A stretch of DNA of 36,348 bases from Paraburkholderia sp. (GCF_026225065.1 NZ_JAMFSB010000215.1:1-36348), one strand, 5' to 3'; positions 16,994 through 29,002 are shown, counted from the first letter of the stretch. Notes: generated from the letters alone by a model not told the origin. Program-made: numbers and translations.

Positions 16994-17622
16994 GCAGAAC
17001 CATGAACACAAAACTGTATGAAGAAGGGGAGAAGAGCAAGGCGATCTGTCACAGCTGCCAGCAGCTCGTGAGTTCGACCTTTGCACGGCGCAATGTGCCG
17101 TTCAGTGACGGCAAAGGCGAGGTGAAGGACATCCTCGTCTCGGTCTGCGACCTGTGCGATCAAGTGGTCGCAATCCCGGCGCAGTCCACGCCGGCTATTC
17201 GCGAAACCCGTCAGAAGGAAGTGAAGGCCATCGAGGCCCAGTTGCCCGCCATTTATCTCGATATGCTTGACCTTGCCGCGTACACAATCGATAGCGCGAG
17301 CTCAACCGAGTTTCGCAAGGTTCTAATGATCTTGTACCTGCATCGCTTTGCCTCCGGCGAGTACCCCCGGGAGCGCTTGATGAAGGCGCATCGTTCGGCC
17401 GTGGCGCGCTTCAAGGAGCAGCGCGGAGCCGCGCGCAGGCGCCTTTCCATGAAGGTGACGCCGCGCATCGCCGAAGACATCAAGACGCTGACTGAGGATA
17501 CGGCGATGAACCAAACAGAAGTGATCAAGTCGGTGATCTATCAGATTCAGGCGGATGTGATCGAGGCGCGCAAACCGGCTTTGATGAAGGAGCTCGGCGC
17601 GTTAGCTGTGATCTCCGCCTAG
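16990..17622 (+). CDS. MqsA-like antitoxin with zinc-binding N-terminus and ribbon-helix-helix C-terminus
   Basis: 210 residues. Residues 15-65 resemble the MqsA zinc domain: C20-x2-C23, 29 residues, C53-x2-C56 (E. coli MqsA has 30 between the pairs), with RNVPFSDGKGEVKD before the second pair. Residues about 66-148 form a helical linker. Residues 151-193 read as a ribbon-helix-helix: strand RLSMKVTP, helix RIAEDIKTLTEDTAM, turn NQ, helix TEVIKSVIYQIQADVI. E. coli MqsA has a helix-turn-helix of the Xre type there instead. The predicted role is to neutralise the upstream toxin and repress the shared promoter. The GTG start overlaps the toxin stop (GTGA); ATG at 17002 is an alternative. No ribosome-binding site is visible, fitting translational coupling. 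Confidence 0.65.
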   Translation: MSRTMNTKLYEEGEKSKAICHSCQQLVSSTFARRNVPFSDGKGEVKDILVSVCDLCDQVVAIPAQSTPAIRETRQKEVKAIEAQLPAIYLDMLDLAAYTIDSASSTEFRKVLMILYLHRFASGEYPRERLMKAHRSAVARFKEQRGAARRRLSMKVTPRIAEDIKTLTEDTAMNQTEVIKSVIYQIQADVIEARKPALMKELGALAVISA

Positions 17623-17685
17623 CGGCCAGTCGTCGCGAGCGCGTCGAGCGGCCCCGCTCCGCCGACAAGGCCGTCCGTGCGTCAA

Positions 17686-19398
17686 CTATTCCCCTTCACC
17701 TCTTAGCTTGCGCCCCTGCTCCCGAATCTGTTCCAAGGTTGCGCCAGGTGTGCTCGCTTCCTGCGGCATGCGAATCTCGATCACCGCTGCGCGTTTTGCC
17801 GCCAGCGAACGCTCGAGCGCCGGCAGGAAATCCTCGGTACGTTCCACTGTCTCGCCATGTGCGCCGAACGATCGCGCGAACGCCGCGAAATCCGGATTGG
17901 TGAGGCCCGTGCCGTGCACACGGTTCGGATAGTGCCGCTCCTGGTGCATGCGGATCGTGCCAAAGTGGCTGTTGTTCACGACAATGAACAGCACGTGCAG
18001 GTCGTATTGCATCGCCGTCGCCAGTTCCTGAGCGGACATCATGAAGCAGCCGTCGCCTGCCAGTGCCACAACCGTGCGCTGCGGATAGAGCGACTTCGCC
18101 GCAATCGCCGCCGGCACGCCGTAGCCCATCGCGCCGCTGGTTGGCGCGAGCTGCGAACGAAAATGCCGGTACGAGAAATGTCGATGCAACCATGTGGCGT
18201 AGTTACCCGCACCGTTGGTCACGATGGCATCCTCGGGCAAGCGCGCGCGCAGTTGCTGAATCACCTCGCCCATCTGCACGTTGCCAGGAATCGGGCGCGG
18301 CGTGCGCCACTCGAGGTAGGAGCGATGCGCTTCTTCTGCTGCTCCCGCCCACGACGGCTTTCCGGAAGGAGGCTGCAAGGCCGCGAGAAGTGATGCGAGC
18401 TCAGGCATCCCGGACACGATCGGCAAATCAGCCGAATACACGCGACCCAATTCCTCCGCCCCCTGATGCACATGAACCAAAGTCTGCCTGGTCTTTGGAA
18501 TATCGAGCAGTGTGTAGCCGCCCGTCGTCGCTTCGCCCAGGCGCGGGCCGAACACCAGCAGGAGATCGGCGTCTCCGATCCGCTTCGCAAGCGTCGGATT
18601 GATGCCAAGGCCCACATCGCCTGCGTAATTGGGGTGCTCGTTATCGAGCGTGTCCTGAAAGCGGAACGCGAGGCCAACCGGCAACTGCCAGTTCTCGACG
18701 AAGCGCTGCAGATCAGCACTCGCCGCGGATGTCCAGCCGCTACCGCCGGCAATTACGATTGGCCGCTGTGCGCCTTCGAGCCTCTGGCGAAGCTGATCGA
18801 TCTGCGCCGCAGACGGCGATGCCGCCACACGGTGATAGGCAGGCGCGCCTGGCACCATCGCACATGCATCGCTCAATACATCTTCCGGCAACGACAGCAC
18901 GACCGGCCCCGGTCGTCCCGAGGTCGCAGTATGGAACGCGTGACTCAGGTATTCCGGAATGCGACGCGGATCATCGATCTGCGCGACCCACTTCGCCATC
19001 TGGCCGAACATGCGTCGATAGTCGATTTCCTGGAAAGCCTCGCGGTCGAGATGTTCGCGTGCGCATTGGCCGATCAGCAGGATCATCGGCGTCGAATCCT
19101 GGAAGGCGGTGTGCACGCCGATCGATGCGTGCGTCGCGCCGGGCCCGCGCGTGACGATTGCCACGCCGGGACGGCCGGTCAGCTTGCCGACCGCTTCGGC
19201 CATATTCGCCGCGGCCGCTTCGTGCCGGCAGACGACGGTCTGGATACTTTCAGTCTCGTCGTGCAGCGAGTCGAGCACGGCGAGAAAGCTCTCGCCGGGC
19301 ACACAGAAAACACGTTCGACACCGTGCGTCAGCAGGGCATCGACTACAAGGCGCGCACCCGTGGTGGTGGCGGAAGCGGGAACATTCGTCAGCGGCAT
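17686..19398 (-). CDS. Thiamine-diphosphate enzyme of the acetolactate synthase family
   Basis: 570 residues, cytoplasmic. The three-domain layout of ThDP enzymes is clear: Pyr domain with the catalytic Glu60 in VVCRHEAAAANMAEA, a central domain (about 190-330), and a PP domain with the cofactor motif from GDG (448-450) to NN (475-476). The family includes acetolactate synthase large subunits, benzoylformate decarboxylase-like and oxalyl-CoA decarboxylase-like enzymes. The N-terminus (GARLVVDALLTHGVERVFCVPGES) fits the IlvB-like group best. No small regulatory subunit gene is next to it, so a biosynthetic IlvB role is unlikely and the substrate remains open. GGAGG lies 10 bases before the ATG. 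It is the last gene of the minus-strand block and converges with the toxin-antitoxin module. Confidence 0.8.
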   Translation of the reverse strand: MPLTNVPASATTTGARLVVDALLTHGVERVFCVPGESFLAVLDSLHDETESIQTVVCRHEAAAANMAEAVGKLTGRPGVAIVTRGPGATHASIGVHTAFQDSTPMILLIGQCAREHLDREAFQEIDYRRMFGQMAKWVAQIDDPRRIPEYLSHAFHTATSGRPGPVVLSLPEDVLSDACAMVPGAPAYHRVAASPSAAQIDQLRQRLEGAQRPIVIAGGSGWTSAASADLQRFVENWQLPVGLAFRFQDTLDNEHPNYAGDVGLGINPTLAKRIGDADLLLVFGPRLGEATTGGYTLLDIPKTRQTLVHVHQGAEELGRVYSADLPIVSGMPELASLLAALQPPSGKPSWAGAAEEAHRSYLEWRTPRPIPGNVQMGEVIQQLRARLPEDAIVTNGAGNYATWLHRHFSYRHFRSQLAPTSGAMGYGVPAAIAAKSLYPQRTVVALAGDGCFMMSAQELATAMQYDLHVLFIVVNNSHFGTIRMHQERHYPNRVHGTGLTNPDFAAFARSFGAHGETVERTEDFLPALERSLAAKRAAVIEIRMPQEASTPGATLEQIREQGRKLRGEGE

Positions 19399-19660
19399 TG
19401 CGGTGAAGCCTCCAGTCGGATCTCGTCGGTCGGCTGGTCGGCCACGTGGGGCCGACGGGCCTCGACAGCTTACGCCGAGTCGGTGGCCGGTGTCACCGGA
19501 AAGGGCAATGTCGGCCAGCCGATCGGGCTAGTAGCGCAAGCTGCAAGGCAACGCCGCGGCATGGCAACGGCGGCGCGTTGTAAGGGACGCGTTGGGTACG
19601 ACCTGCTTGAAGAGCTCAAGCAATTGCCGGTCTCGTGTGTCCTAACGAGGCCGCCACAAA

Positions 19661-21049
19661 TCAGCACTCGACAATATTCACCGCTAACCCGCCGCGTGAA
19701 GTTTCCTTGTACTTGGTCTTCATATCCGCGCCGGTTTCGCGCATCGTCTTGATGACCGAGTCCAGCGAAACATAATGGCTGCCATCACCGCGCAATGCCA
19801 TCCGCGCCGCGTTGACCGCCTTCACCGACGCCATCGCATTACGTTCGATACACGGAATCTGTACCATGCCGCCGACCGGATCGCAGGTCAGTCCGAGGTT
19901 ATGTTCCATGCCGATTTCCGCGGCGTTCTCGACCTGCTCAGGTGTGCCACCCATCACCGCCGCAAGTGCGCCCGCGGCCATCGAGCAGGCCACGCCCACT
20001 TCACCCTGGCAACCCACTTCGGCACCGGAAATCGATGCATTCAGCTTATACAGAATTCCGATCGCCGCTGCCGTCATCAGAAAGTCGATCACGCCCTGCT
20101 GGTTCGAGCCGGGCATGAACCGCGTGTAGTAATGCAGCACCGCCGGGATGATGCCGGCCGCACCGTTAGTCGGTGCCGTGACGACACGCCCACCGGCCGC
20201 ATTCTCTTCATTGACGGCAATCGCGTACAGATTGATCCAGTCCACCATCGACAGCGGATCGCGCAACGCCAGTTCAGGATTGCCGGACAAGGAGCGATAC
20301 AACTGCGGCGCACGCCGCTTCACCTGGAACGGCCCGGGGAGATTACCGTCCGCATCCGGATTGCCGATGCCGCAACCGCGCGCCACACACGACTGCATCA
20401 CGTCCCAGATCTTCATCAGGCCCGTGCGCGTTTCTTCCTCGGTGTGCCACACGCGCTCGTTTTCCCACATCAGTTGCGCGATGCTTTTACCGGTCGCCTT
20501 GCATAGCGCGAGCAACTCATTGCCGCTGCGAAACGGGTGCGGCAACTGATCGACGGCACTCAGCACCTTGGTATTCGGCGCACCCGCAGTGACTACAAAA
20601 CCACCGCCGACGGAAAGGTAAGTCGCCTCACGTAACGTCTCACCTTGCCCATCGTACGCGTGCAGCTTCAATCCGTTCGGATGCTCGGCAAGCGCCTGCC
20701 GGTAGAACGAAATGTGATCCTTCTGCACGAACGGCACGGGGTGCGTGCCAAGCAACGGCAAAGAGCGCGAGGTGCGCACTGCTTCGAGACGCTCCGCGAT
20801 CGTATCGGGATTGACGGTGTCCGGCGCGTCGCCCATCAAACCGAGCATCACGCCGCGATCGGTGCCGTGACCCTTGCCGGTCGCGCCGAGCGAACCATAC
20901 AAATCCACCTTCACCGAAGCCGTGGCCGCAAGCAGTCCATCGCGTTCGAGCCCCTGGACGAACATCAGCGCCGCGCGCATCGGCCCGACTGTATGCGAGC
21001 TGGACGGACCAATGCCGATTTTGAAAAGGTCGAACACACTGACTGCCAT
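19661..21049 (-). CDS. sdaA: L-serine dehydratase (L-serine ammonia-lyase, iron-sulfur type)
   Basis: 462 residues. It deaminates L-serine to pyruvate and ammonia in the cytoplasm using a [4Fe-4S] cluster. It begins [26 protein letters not shown], the family N-terminus, with [14 protein letters not shown] after it. The three cluster ligands are visible as C347 (GCQGEVG), C389 (LTCDPVGG) and C400 (QIPCIERN), at the same 42- and 11-residue spacing as in the characterised one-chain enzyme. The ATG at 21049 has AGGAG upstream; a longer in-frame start at 21211 would add 54 residues that read as the end of the neighbouring gene in another frame. It lies 26 bases after the alginate-lyase-family gene, downstream of gcvTHP, so serine made from glycine can be degraded to pyruvate. 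Confidence 0.95.
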   Translation of the reverse strand: MAVSVFDLFKIGIGPSSSHTVGPMRAALMFVQGLERDGLLAATASVKVDLYGSLGATGKGHGTDRGVMLGLMGDAPDTVNPDTIAERLEAVRTSRSLPLLGTHPVPFVQKDHISFYRQALAEHPNGLKLHAYDGQGETLREATYLSVGGGFVVTAGAPNTKVLSAVDQLPHPFRSGNELLALCKATGKSIAQLMWENERVWHTEEETRTGLMKIWDVMQSCVARGCGIGNPDADGNLPGPFQVKRRAPQLYRSLSGNPELALRDPLSMVDWINLYAIAVNEENAAGGRVVTAPTNGAAGIIPAVLHYYTRFMPGSNQQGVIDFLMTAAAIGILYKLNASISGAEVGCQGEVGVACSMAAGALAAVMGGTPEQVENAAEIGMEHNLGLTCDPVGGMVQIPCIERNAMASVKAVNAARMALRGDGSHYVSLDSVIKTMRETGADMKTKYKETSRGGLAVNIVEC

Positions 21050-21075
21050 TACTGCTCCTGCAAATAAAAACGGGT

Positions 21076-22218
21076 TTAACGTGCCGGCAGCGGCAGGCAC
21101 ACGGCCAGCCACGCGGGCGGTGTCGGCGCGAGCCGCAACGCGATCGGCGCATAGCGGCCATCGAGGCGCGCCGCCAGATGAAACAGTTCCGCCGCGTTCT
21201 TCGGATCCCAATCACCCGAATAGCCGGGCAAGCCGGCTTCGCGACGCTTCGCATCGAACGGGACGTCCGAATGCACAAATTCTTCATGCGTCTTCGTGCC
21301 CAACGCGTAGGGCGTCAACCAGTTCAGCGCGGCGGCCAGCGTCGCGTCGTTGGTCGCCGGCTCCGGCAGCCAGTTGCGGTTGTGGCGGCGTGCCGCCAGT
21401 GCTGCGGTCACGAGCGGCTGCAGATCGTAAGTCACGTAGTGCAGCGCATCGCGTTCCTTGAAATCGATCGTCGAACCATCCGGCTCGATGTTGTCGCCAA
21501 TGTGTTCGACAAACAGACGCTGCGCCGCGTTGATCATCTTGCGGTTGTCGAGCGTGAAGGCGGCCATGGCAATCAGCTTGACGCGGTGACTCTGCCAGTT
21601 GTTGCGATACGTGCCGGTCAACGGACGCGGTTGCGCGTCGATCTGCGCGATGTAACCGTTTCCAAGCTTCGTCAGAAACGCCATCGACGCGTTGCGCGTT
21701 TTCACCGGCAGCGCGCTTGCGGTCATGTCGTAGGCGAGGATCAGGCTTTCAAAATGCGTTTCGTCGATCGGGTTGAAGCTCGGCTGATAGGTCGTGACCC
21801 AGGCGTACAGCAGACGGTCGACCAGTTTCAGATAGCGGTCGTCACTGGTGGCGCGCCAGGCGAGTGCGGCATCGCGCAACAGATCGAGATCCTTCTCGGC
21901 TTCGATGCTCTGATCGTAGATCCCTTCGTGCGGTAAGGTGCCTTCGGTATGCAACGTCGCCACCGCATGCGCCGGATCATTCAGATGCGCTCCCACATTG
22001 GCGACCAGGGCCTTGACGCCGGGATCGGCGTTCGTGCGTTCGCTGGTTTGCAGCGCTGGCGCCGCACAAAAATTCATCGCTGCGCGGGCGTGCCGCACCG
22101 GCAGCATGACGGCGCCGCACACCAGCAGCAGCGTCGCGAGCGGCGTGCCCGCGGCCTGCCAGGACGGCATGCGCCGTGAATCGCTCCGGCTTTCCATCAT
22201 TAGCACCTTTCGCACCAT
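21076..22218 (-). CDS. Alginate-lyase-family protein (PL5-like), exported
   Basis: 380 residues. After a basic N-terminus a hydrophobic segment ([17 protein letters not shown]) ends near HARA, about residue 46, a probable signal peptide. The body is all-alpha like polysaccharide lyase family 5: a long helical stretch, then [19 protein letters not shown] with the Asn-(x3)-His pair typical of the active site, and [16 protein letters not shown] with the candidate catalytic Tyr. PL5 enzymes beta-eliminate polymannuronate in the periplasm, often during alginate export, but no alginate genes are here; the substrate is not certain. GAAGGAG lies 6 bases before the ATG. It sits between gcvP (117-base gap) and sdaA (26-base gap) on the same strand, an odd partner for amino acid catabolism. 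Confidence 0.75.
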   Translation of the reverse strand: MVRKVLMMESRSDSRRMPSWQAAGTPLATLLLVCGAVMLPVRHARAAMNFCAAPALQTSERTNADPGVKALVANVGAHLNDPAHAVATLHTEGTLPHEGIYDQSIEAEKDLDLLRDAALAWRATSDDRYLKLVDRLLYAWVTTYQPSFNPIDETHFESLILAYDMTASALPVKTRNASMAFLTKLGNGYIAQIDAQPRPLTGTYRNNWQSHRVKLIAMAAFTLDNRKMINAAQRLFVEHIGDNIEPDGSTIDFKERDALHYVTYDLQPLVTAALAARRHNRNWLPEPATNDATLAAALNWLTPYALGTKTHEEFVHSDVPFDAKRREAGLPGYSGDWDPKNAAELFHLAARLDGRYAPIALRLAPTPPAWLAVCLPLPAR

Positions 22219-22282
22219 GCGACACTCCTTCGTTGGGCTGATTGGTGTGTGATGTTAGCCGTTCCCGGGCACGAACGACAGG

Positions 22283-22312
22283 ACCGCGCGTCACCGTCAG
22301 GTGGCGCGCGGT
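22283..22312 (-). other. Perfect 13-bp hairpin between gcvP and the alginate-lyase-family gene
   Basis: ACCGCGCGTCACC (22283-22295) pairs with GGTGGCGCGCGGT (22300-22312) around the tetraloop GTCA, with one T-G wobble. No T-tract follows on either strand. It could attenuate transcription or protect the upstream gcvTHP message from 3' exonucleases. Confidence 0.7.
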
Positions 22313-22335
22313 TCAAGGCAGCGGATGCGACGCGG

Positions 22336-25266
<2,931 letters not shown>

Positions 25267-25341
25267 GAAGTGTTCCTGGCGGTGCGGCCGTCCGCGTTCG
25301 TCGGACGTCGCACCTGACGGTTTAAAACGAGTTTTGAATGC

Positions 25342-25722
25342 TTAGGCGCCGATGGACTTCGTATAGGCGTCGGCGTCGATCAGGCGGTCATGCGTTGCAT
25401 CTGCTGCCGGCTTGATCTTGAACAGCCAGCTGTCATACGGCGTGCTGTTGACGGCGTCCGGTGTGTCGGCTACAGCCGTGTTCGCTTCGATGATTTCGCC
25501 CGAAACCGGCGCGTAGATATCGGAAGCGGCTTTCACGGATTCGATGACCGCGACGGTGTCGCCTGCGGTCACAGTTTTGCCCAGTTCCTGGACTTCGAAG
25601 AAGACGATGTCGCCGAGCGCTTCTTGCGCGTGGTCGGTGATGCCGACCGTCAGCGTGCCGTCTGCTTCGGTGCGGACCCATTCGTGCGATTCGGTGTATT
25701 TCAGATCGGCCGGGATGCTCAT
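25342..25722 (-). CDS. gcvH: Glycine cleavage system H protein
   Basis: 126 residues, the mobile lipoyl carrier of the glycine cleavage system, shuttling the aminomethyl group between GcvP and GcvT and electrons to the L-protein (Lpd, not in this window). The lipoylated lysine is K64 in [14 protein letters not shown]. The N-terminus ([10 protein letters not shown]) and the [17 protein letters not shown] strand region are typical. AGGAG is 7 bases before the ATG. It lies 66 bases after gcvT and 75 before gcvP. Confidence 0.97.
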   Translation of the reverse strand: MSIPADLKYTESHEWVRTEADGTLTVGITDHAQEALGDIVFFEVQELGKTVTAGDTVAVIESVKAASDIYAPVSGEIIEANTAVADTPDAVNSTPYDSWLFKIKPAADATHDRLIDADAYTKSIGA

Positions 25723-25788
25723 CGGATGCTCCTATGCGGTGTGTTCGGTAAAAACTTAAAAAGGGGGAGAAGCGCGCGCAACGAAAGC

Positions 25789-26907
25789 TTAAGCAGCAAG
25801 AACTTTGCCGTTGCGCACGAACGGCAGTTTTACCACGCTTGCGGGAAGCGCTTTGTCACGGATTTGCACGTGGACAATATCGCCGGGTTTCACGTCCTTC
25901 GGCACGCGTGCGAAGGCGATGGATTCCTGCATGGTCGGCGAGAACGTGCCGCTGGTGATTTCACCCTCGCCGTGCGGCGTGACGACCTTCTGATGGGCGC
26001 GCAGCACGCCGCCCGCCTTGCCGTTTTCCTTTTGCAGGATCAATCCGACGAAAGCGCACTGGCAACCGTCGGCTTCGAGTTTCGCCTTGCCGACGAACTC
26101 GCGCGGCGAATTCAGATCCACGGTCCAGGCGAGACCGGCGTCCAGCGGCGAGACATTGTCGTCCATGTCCTGGCCATACAGGTTCATGCCGGCTTCGAGG
26201 CGCAGCGTGTCGCGCGCACCGAGACCGGCCGGGCGCACGCCTTGACGCACCAATGCGTCCCACAATTCGCAGACGGAAGTGGACGGCAGCACGATTTCAA
26301 AGCCGTCTTCGCCGGTGTACCCCGTGCGGGCGATCATCAATTCGCCGAACGGCGTGTTCTCGACGATCGAGGCGTTGAAGGGCTTGAGGAGTTCCGTGGA
26401 GGTGCGGGTGGACGGCGCGACTTGCCAGACCTTTTCACGGGCGTTCGGACCCTGCACAGCGACGATCGACAGATCGCGGCGCGGCGTGATGGTCAAGCCA
26501 TAGCCGCCTTCGTCGTTGAGCTTGCCGAACCAGGCGATGTCCTTCTCGGCGGTGGCGGCGTTGACCACCAGGCGGAAGTGCGTCTCGGAGAAGAAATAGA
26601 CGATCAGGTCGTCGATCACGCCGCCGTTCGGGTTCAGCAGGCAGGTATAGAGCGCTTTGCCCGGCGCTTGCAGCTTTCCGACGTTGTTGGCAATCGCGTG
26701 TTCGAAAAACGCACGGACACGCTCACCGGTGAAATCGACCACACACATGTGCGACACGTCGAACATGCCGGCGTCGGTACGCACCGCGTGGTGTTCGTCG
26801 ATTTGCGAGCCGTAGTTGACGGGCATGTCCCAGCCGCCGAAATCGACCATGCGGGCTTTCAGCGCGCGATGGGTGGCGTTAAGCGGGGTGTGTTTGAGTT
26901 CGGTCAT
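25789..26907 (-). CDS. gcvT: Glycine cleavage system aminomethyltransferase, T protein
   Basis: 372 residues. It transfers the methylene carbon from aminomethyl-lipoyl-GcvH to tetrahydrofolate and releases ammonia. Family signatures: [18 protein letters not shown] near the start, [26 protein letters not shown] and [15 protein letters not shown] with the folate-region Asp. The chosen ATG at 26907 gives the family N-terminus ([13 protein letters not shown]); a longer frame to 26994 would start inside the riboswitch's terminal sequence. The ribosome-binding site is weak (GAGG at a distance). It is the first gene after the glycine riboswitch, and its order T-H-P is the standard one. Confidence 0.97.
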   Translation of the reverse strand: MTELKHTPLNATHRALKARMVDFGGWDMPVNYGSQIDEHHAVRTDAGMFDVSHMCVVDFTGERVRAFFEHAIANNVGKLQAPGKALYTCLLNPNGGVIDDLIVYFFSETHFRLVVNAATAEKDIAWFGKLNDEGGYGLTITPRRDLSIVAVQGPNAREKVWQVAPSTRTSTELLKPFNASIVENTPFGELMIARTGYTGEDGFEIVLPSTSVCELWDALVRQGVRPAGLGARDTLRLEAGMNLYGQDMDDNVSPLDAGLAWTVDLNSPREFVGKAKLEADGCQCAFVGLILQKENGKAGGVLRAHQKVVTPHGEGEITSGTFSPTMQESIAFARVPKDVKPGDIVHVQIRDKALPASVVKLPFVRNGKVLAA

Positions 26908-26936
26908 CAGGGCCTCAGGCAATCTCGACGGATAAC

Positions 26937-26968
26937 AAAAAGGCCATGCGGCTTGATCCCTCGCGGCC
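26937..26968 (-). terminator. Candidate expression-platform terminator of the glycine riboswitch
   Basis: On the minus strand GGCC-GCG, an 11-base loop, CGC, a two-base bulge (AT) and GGCC are followed by TTTTTG (26941-26936), 30 bases before the gcvT ATG. GGCTT (26971-26975) can instead pair with AAGCC (26950-26954) and would break this stem, so a terminator/antiterminator switch is plausible. Confidence 0.5.
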
Positions 26969-26995
26969 AAAAGCCTGCGAGCGATGCCATGCATG

Positions 26996-27291
26996 ACCCC
27001 TCTGTCCTCGATACCTGAGAGATTGCGCTGCCGCGCGGGTTTGCAAGTGCTTGCAAGCCACCACGGTGAAACGCGCGCCCCTTCGGTGGGCAGCCTGCCT
27101 GGCTCGATGATGGTCGATGCCGGTGGCTACTGCCGCTCTCCAGAGTGCGAAAAACCGGTGCCTGATGAAGCCCGGACGATGCCGGAATCAGACGGGTTCT
27201 TCGACGCAGCCGGTCCTTTTGCCTGAGAGTTTGTGGGTGTGCCCCTTCGGCGGCGCGGCCCGCGAAAACATGGCGGCCAACGCTCTCTCCC
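26996..27291 (-). ncRNA. Tandem glycine riboswitch upstream of gcvTHP
   Basis: The minus strand carries two glycine aptamers in a row. Aptamer 1 starts GGGAGAGAGCG (27291-27281), has the core CCGAAGGGGC (27250-27241) and closes with ACTCTCAGGCAAAAGGAC (about 27233-27214). Aptamer 2 starts CTCTGGAGAG (27145-27136), repeats CCGAAGGGGC (27086-27077) and closes with AATCTCTCAGGTA and GGACAGAGGGG (about 27027-26998). These cores match the gcvT riboswitch family (RF00504). Such riboswitches bind glycine and in most known cases turn gcvTHP on. Confidence 0.95.
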
Positions 27292-27304
27292 GACGCGTGC
27301 GGCG

Positions 27305-27333
27305 AATGTACGCGAGGCCTGGAGGCTTGTCAA
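27305..27333 (-). promoter_or_regulatory. Predicted promoter of the riboswitch-gcvTHP transcript
   Basis: On the minus strand, TTGACA (27333-27328) and TACATT (27310-27305) are 17 bases apart. The predicted start, near 27298, lies about 7 bases before the first riboswitch helix, which fits well. Confidence 0.7.
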
Positions 27334-27591
27334 ATGGGGACGGGGAAGGGCATCGGGGCGGCCCGTCGGGCCTGCGCTGAACAAAAAAAACGCACCGCCG
27401 AAGACGCGCTCAGTTCCTGGTCAGCGCATTTCTCACCGTTCCGTTTTCGGAATTACCTCATGTCTGTTGTCTGGAACAGCCACCTATACTGCCGCTCCTT
27501 CTATCGACCGCTCGCCCGGCATCGCGCGTGAGGCGCACCGCACACGTGCCACATCATAAAAACACCCGTTTCGAACCCAGAGCTCAGAAAG

Positions 27592-28392
27592 ATGCAAAAG
27601 GCCTTCATCCATCAGATTTTCTATTCAGAAGAGACCCGCCGCGCGCTCGATAGCGGATTTATTCCGCTCGATAACGTCAACCAGCGCCCGGACTGGTGCG
27701 AGTACTGGCCGATCAGGAATTTCATCGTCAATCACGAGATGGATGATGACGCGTTTTACGGCTTTCTCTCGCCGAAGTTCAAGGCCAAAACAGGACTGAC
27801 TGCCGGCGATGTCCATCAATTTCTGGCATGCACCGATGCAGCGACTGACATCGTTGCATTTTCGCCTTTCTACGACGCCGGAGCGCTATTTGCGAACATC
27901 TTCAGACAAGGGGCGCAAGGGCACGACGATGCCTGGCCTGTATTTGTCGAAAGTGTGGGTTTGCTCGCGCCGGGAAGTAACCTGGAGACCCTCGTGATGG
28001 ATTCTCGCAACACGATATTCTGCAATTACTTTCTGGCTAAACCCCGATTCTGGCGCCATTGGTTCCGCAAGGCCGAGATCATTTTCGATCTCGCCGAGCA
28101 GAATATTCATCCGCTCGGACAGCGGCTGAATGATTGCATTGATCACACGAGCGGCGCCACGCCGATCAAGGCTTTCGTGATCGAGCGCCTCGTCTCACTG
28201 CTGCTGGCGACAGAATCGCACTGGCAAACGCGATTCTTGAATCCGATGAGTTTGCCGCTGCATTATCCGGGTGCGGGTCGTATCAGTGAGGAACTGGTGA
28301 CGCTCGACGCCCTGAAAATAGCGGCGGCCGCAACGGGTCGACCAGAGTACCTGACCGTATTCGCTTCTTTGCAGAGACGAGTCGCGAAGTAG
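27592..28392 (+). CDS. Conserved protein of unknown function (266 aa)
   Basis: 266 residues, no signal peptide or clear membrane segment. The N-terminal third contains strongly patterned motifs: HQIFYSEETRRALDSGFIPL, NQRPDWCEYWPIRNFI, DDDAFYGFLSPKFKAKTG and later DIVAFSPFYDAGALFANIF. I believe similar Tyr/Trp-rich blocks occur beside or within bacterial glycosyltransferases and polysaccharide genes, but I cannot name a characterised family. The ATG at 27592 has only a weak AGAAAG upstream. It is divergent from the gcv riboswitch promoter (about 290 bases between) and converges with the lipoprotein gene. It stands alone, so context gives no function. Confidence 0.8.
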   Translation: MQKAFIHQIFYSEETRRALDSGFIPLDNVNQRPDWCEYWPIRNFIVNHEMDDDAFYGFLSPKFKAKTGLTAGDVHQFLACTDAATDIVAFSPFYDAGALFANIFRQGAQGHDDAWPVFVESVGLLAPGSNLETLVMDSRNTIFCNYFLAKPRFWRHWFRKAEIIFDLAEQNIHPLGQRLNDCIDHTSGATPIKAFVIERLVSLLLATESHWQTRFLNPMSLPLHYPGAGRISEELVTLDALKIAAAATGRPEYLTVFASLQRRVAK

Positions 28393-28430
28393 ATGCGCGA
28401 AGCGCGCTGGAACGTCAGCGCCCGTAACAA

Positions 28431-28479
28431 GGGGCGGCGCCAACAGCTCGCCGCCCCCAATTGCTGGCCGAAACGGCCA
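28431..28479. terminator. Two hairpins between converging genes
   Basis: GGGGCGGC (28431-28438) pairs with GCCGCCCC (28450-28457), and TGGCCG (28465-28470) with CGGCCA (28474-28479) around AAA. They fill the 94-base gap between converging genes. Neither has a T-tract, so they are weak or bidirectional transcription barriers at best. Confidence 0.5.
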
Positions 28480-28486
28480 ATCAGGC

Positions 28487-28834
28487 TTATTCGCCGATTG
28501 CGTGTGCTGCGCCGTCGAGTTCCTGGTTCAGTACGCGCTGTTCTTCACCCGACAGACCGCCACCATGCTGGGCAGACATGTCATGCGCTTCCTGACGGAT
28601 CACGTCGAGGCGGTGATGCAATGCGCCGCCTTGCGGGGGCGGGTAGTAGCCTTGATTGACATGATTGTCGATGCGATGGCTCAGGTTGTCGGCACGGCCG
28701 TAAACCTGATTCAGGCGCTGAACGGCGATTTCGTGCGGGTTAGGTCCCGGTGGCGGTGCCTGTTGCGGGACCACACAGGCGGCCAGCGAGGAAACGAGTG
28801 CCAAACTTGCCAGCGCACGGGTGAAACGTTGCAT
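28487..28834 (-). CDS. Small putative lipoprotein
   Basis: 115 residues. A lipoprotein signal peptide ends at the lipobox LAAC (LASLALVSSLAAC), so the mature protein would start at a lipid-modified Cys and sit in the inner or outer membrane facing the periplasm. The mature part starts with a Pro-rich stretch (VVPQQAPPPGPNP), then charged helices with NQVYGRADNLSHRIDNH and a GEEQRVLNQELDG end. The ATG at 28834 has AAGGAG upstream; a longer in-frame start at 28906 would put a polar region before the signal peptide. The family is not recognised. Confidence 0.75.
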   Translation of the reverse strand: MQRFTRALASLALVSSLAACVVPQQAPPPGPNPHEIAVQRLNQVYGRADNLSHRIDNHVNQGYYPPPQGGALHHRLDVIRQEAHDMSAQHGGGLSGEEQRVLNQELDGAAHAIGE

Positions 28835-29002
28835 ACCTTCACTCCTTGTCTTTGTGATCGATGAACTAGATCGATATCGTGAAGCAACGGCTTCCCGCTG
28901 CCGCACGATGACCTGAATTCAGAAACATATTGTAACGGAGCGTCCCTTTCGGAACTGTTAGCAGCGGTTGTCTGCATGTAAGCCATGACTTGCGCGGCGA
29001 TC

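Noticed and set aside
26908..26994. Longer GcvT N-terminus starting at 26994
   Set aside because: The extra 29 residues are unlike GcvT, lie in the riboswitch expression platform, and would be translated from terminator sequence.
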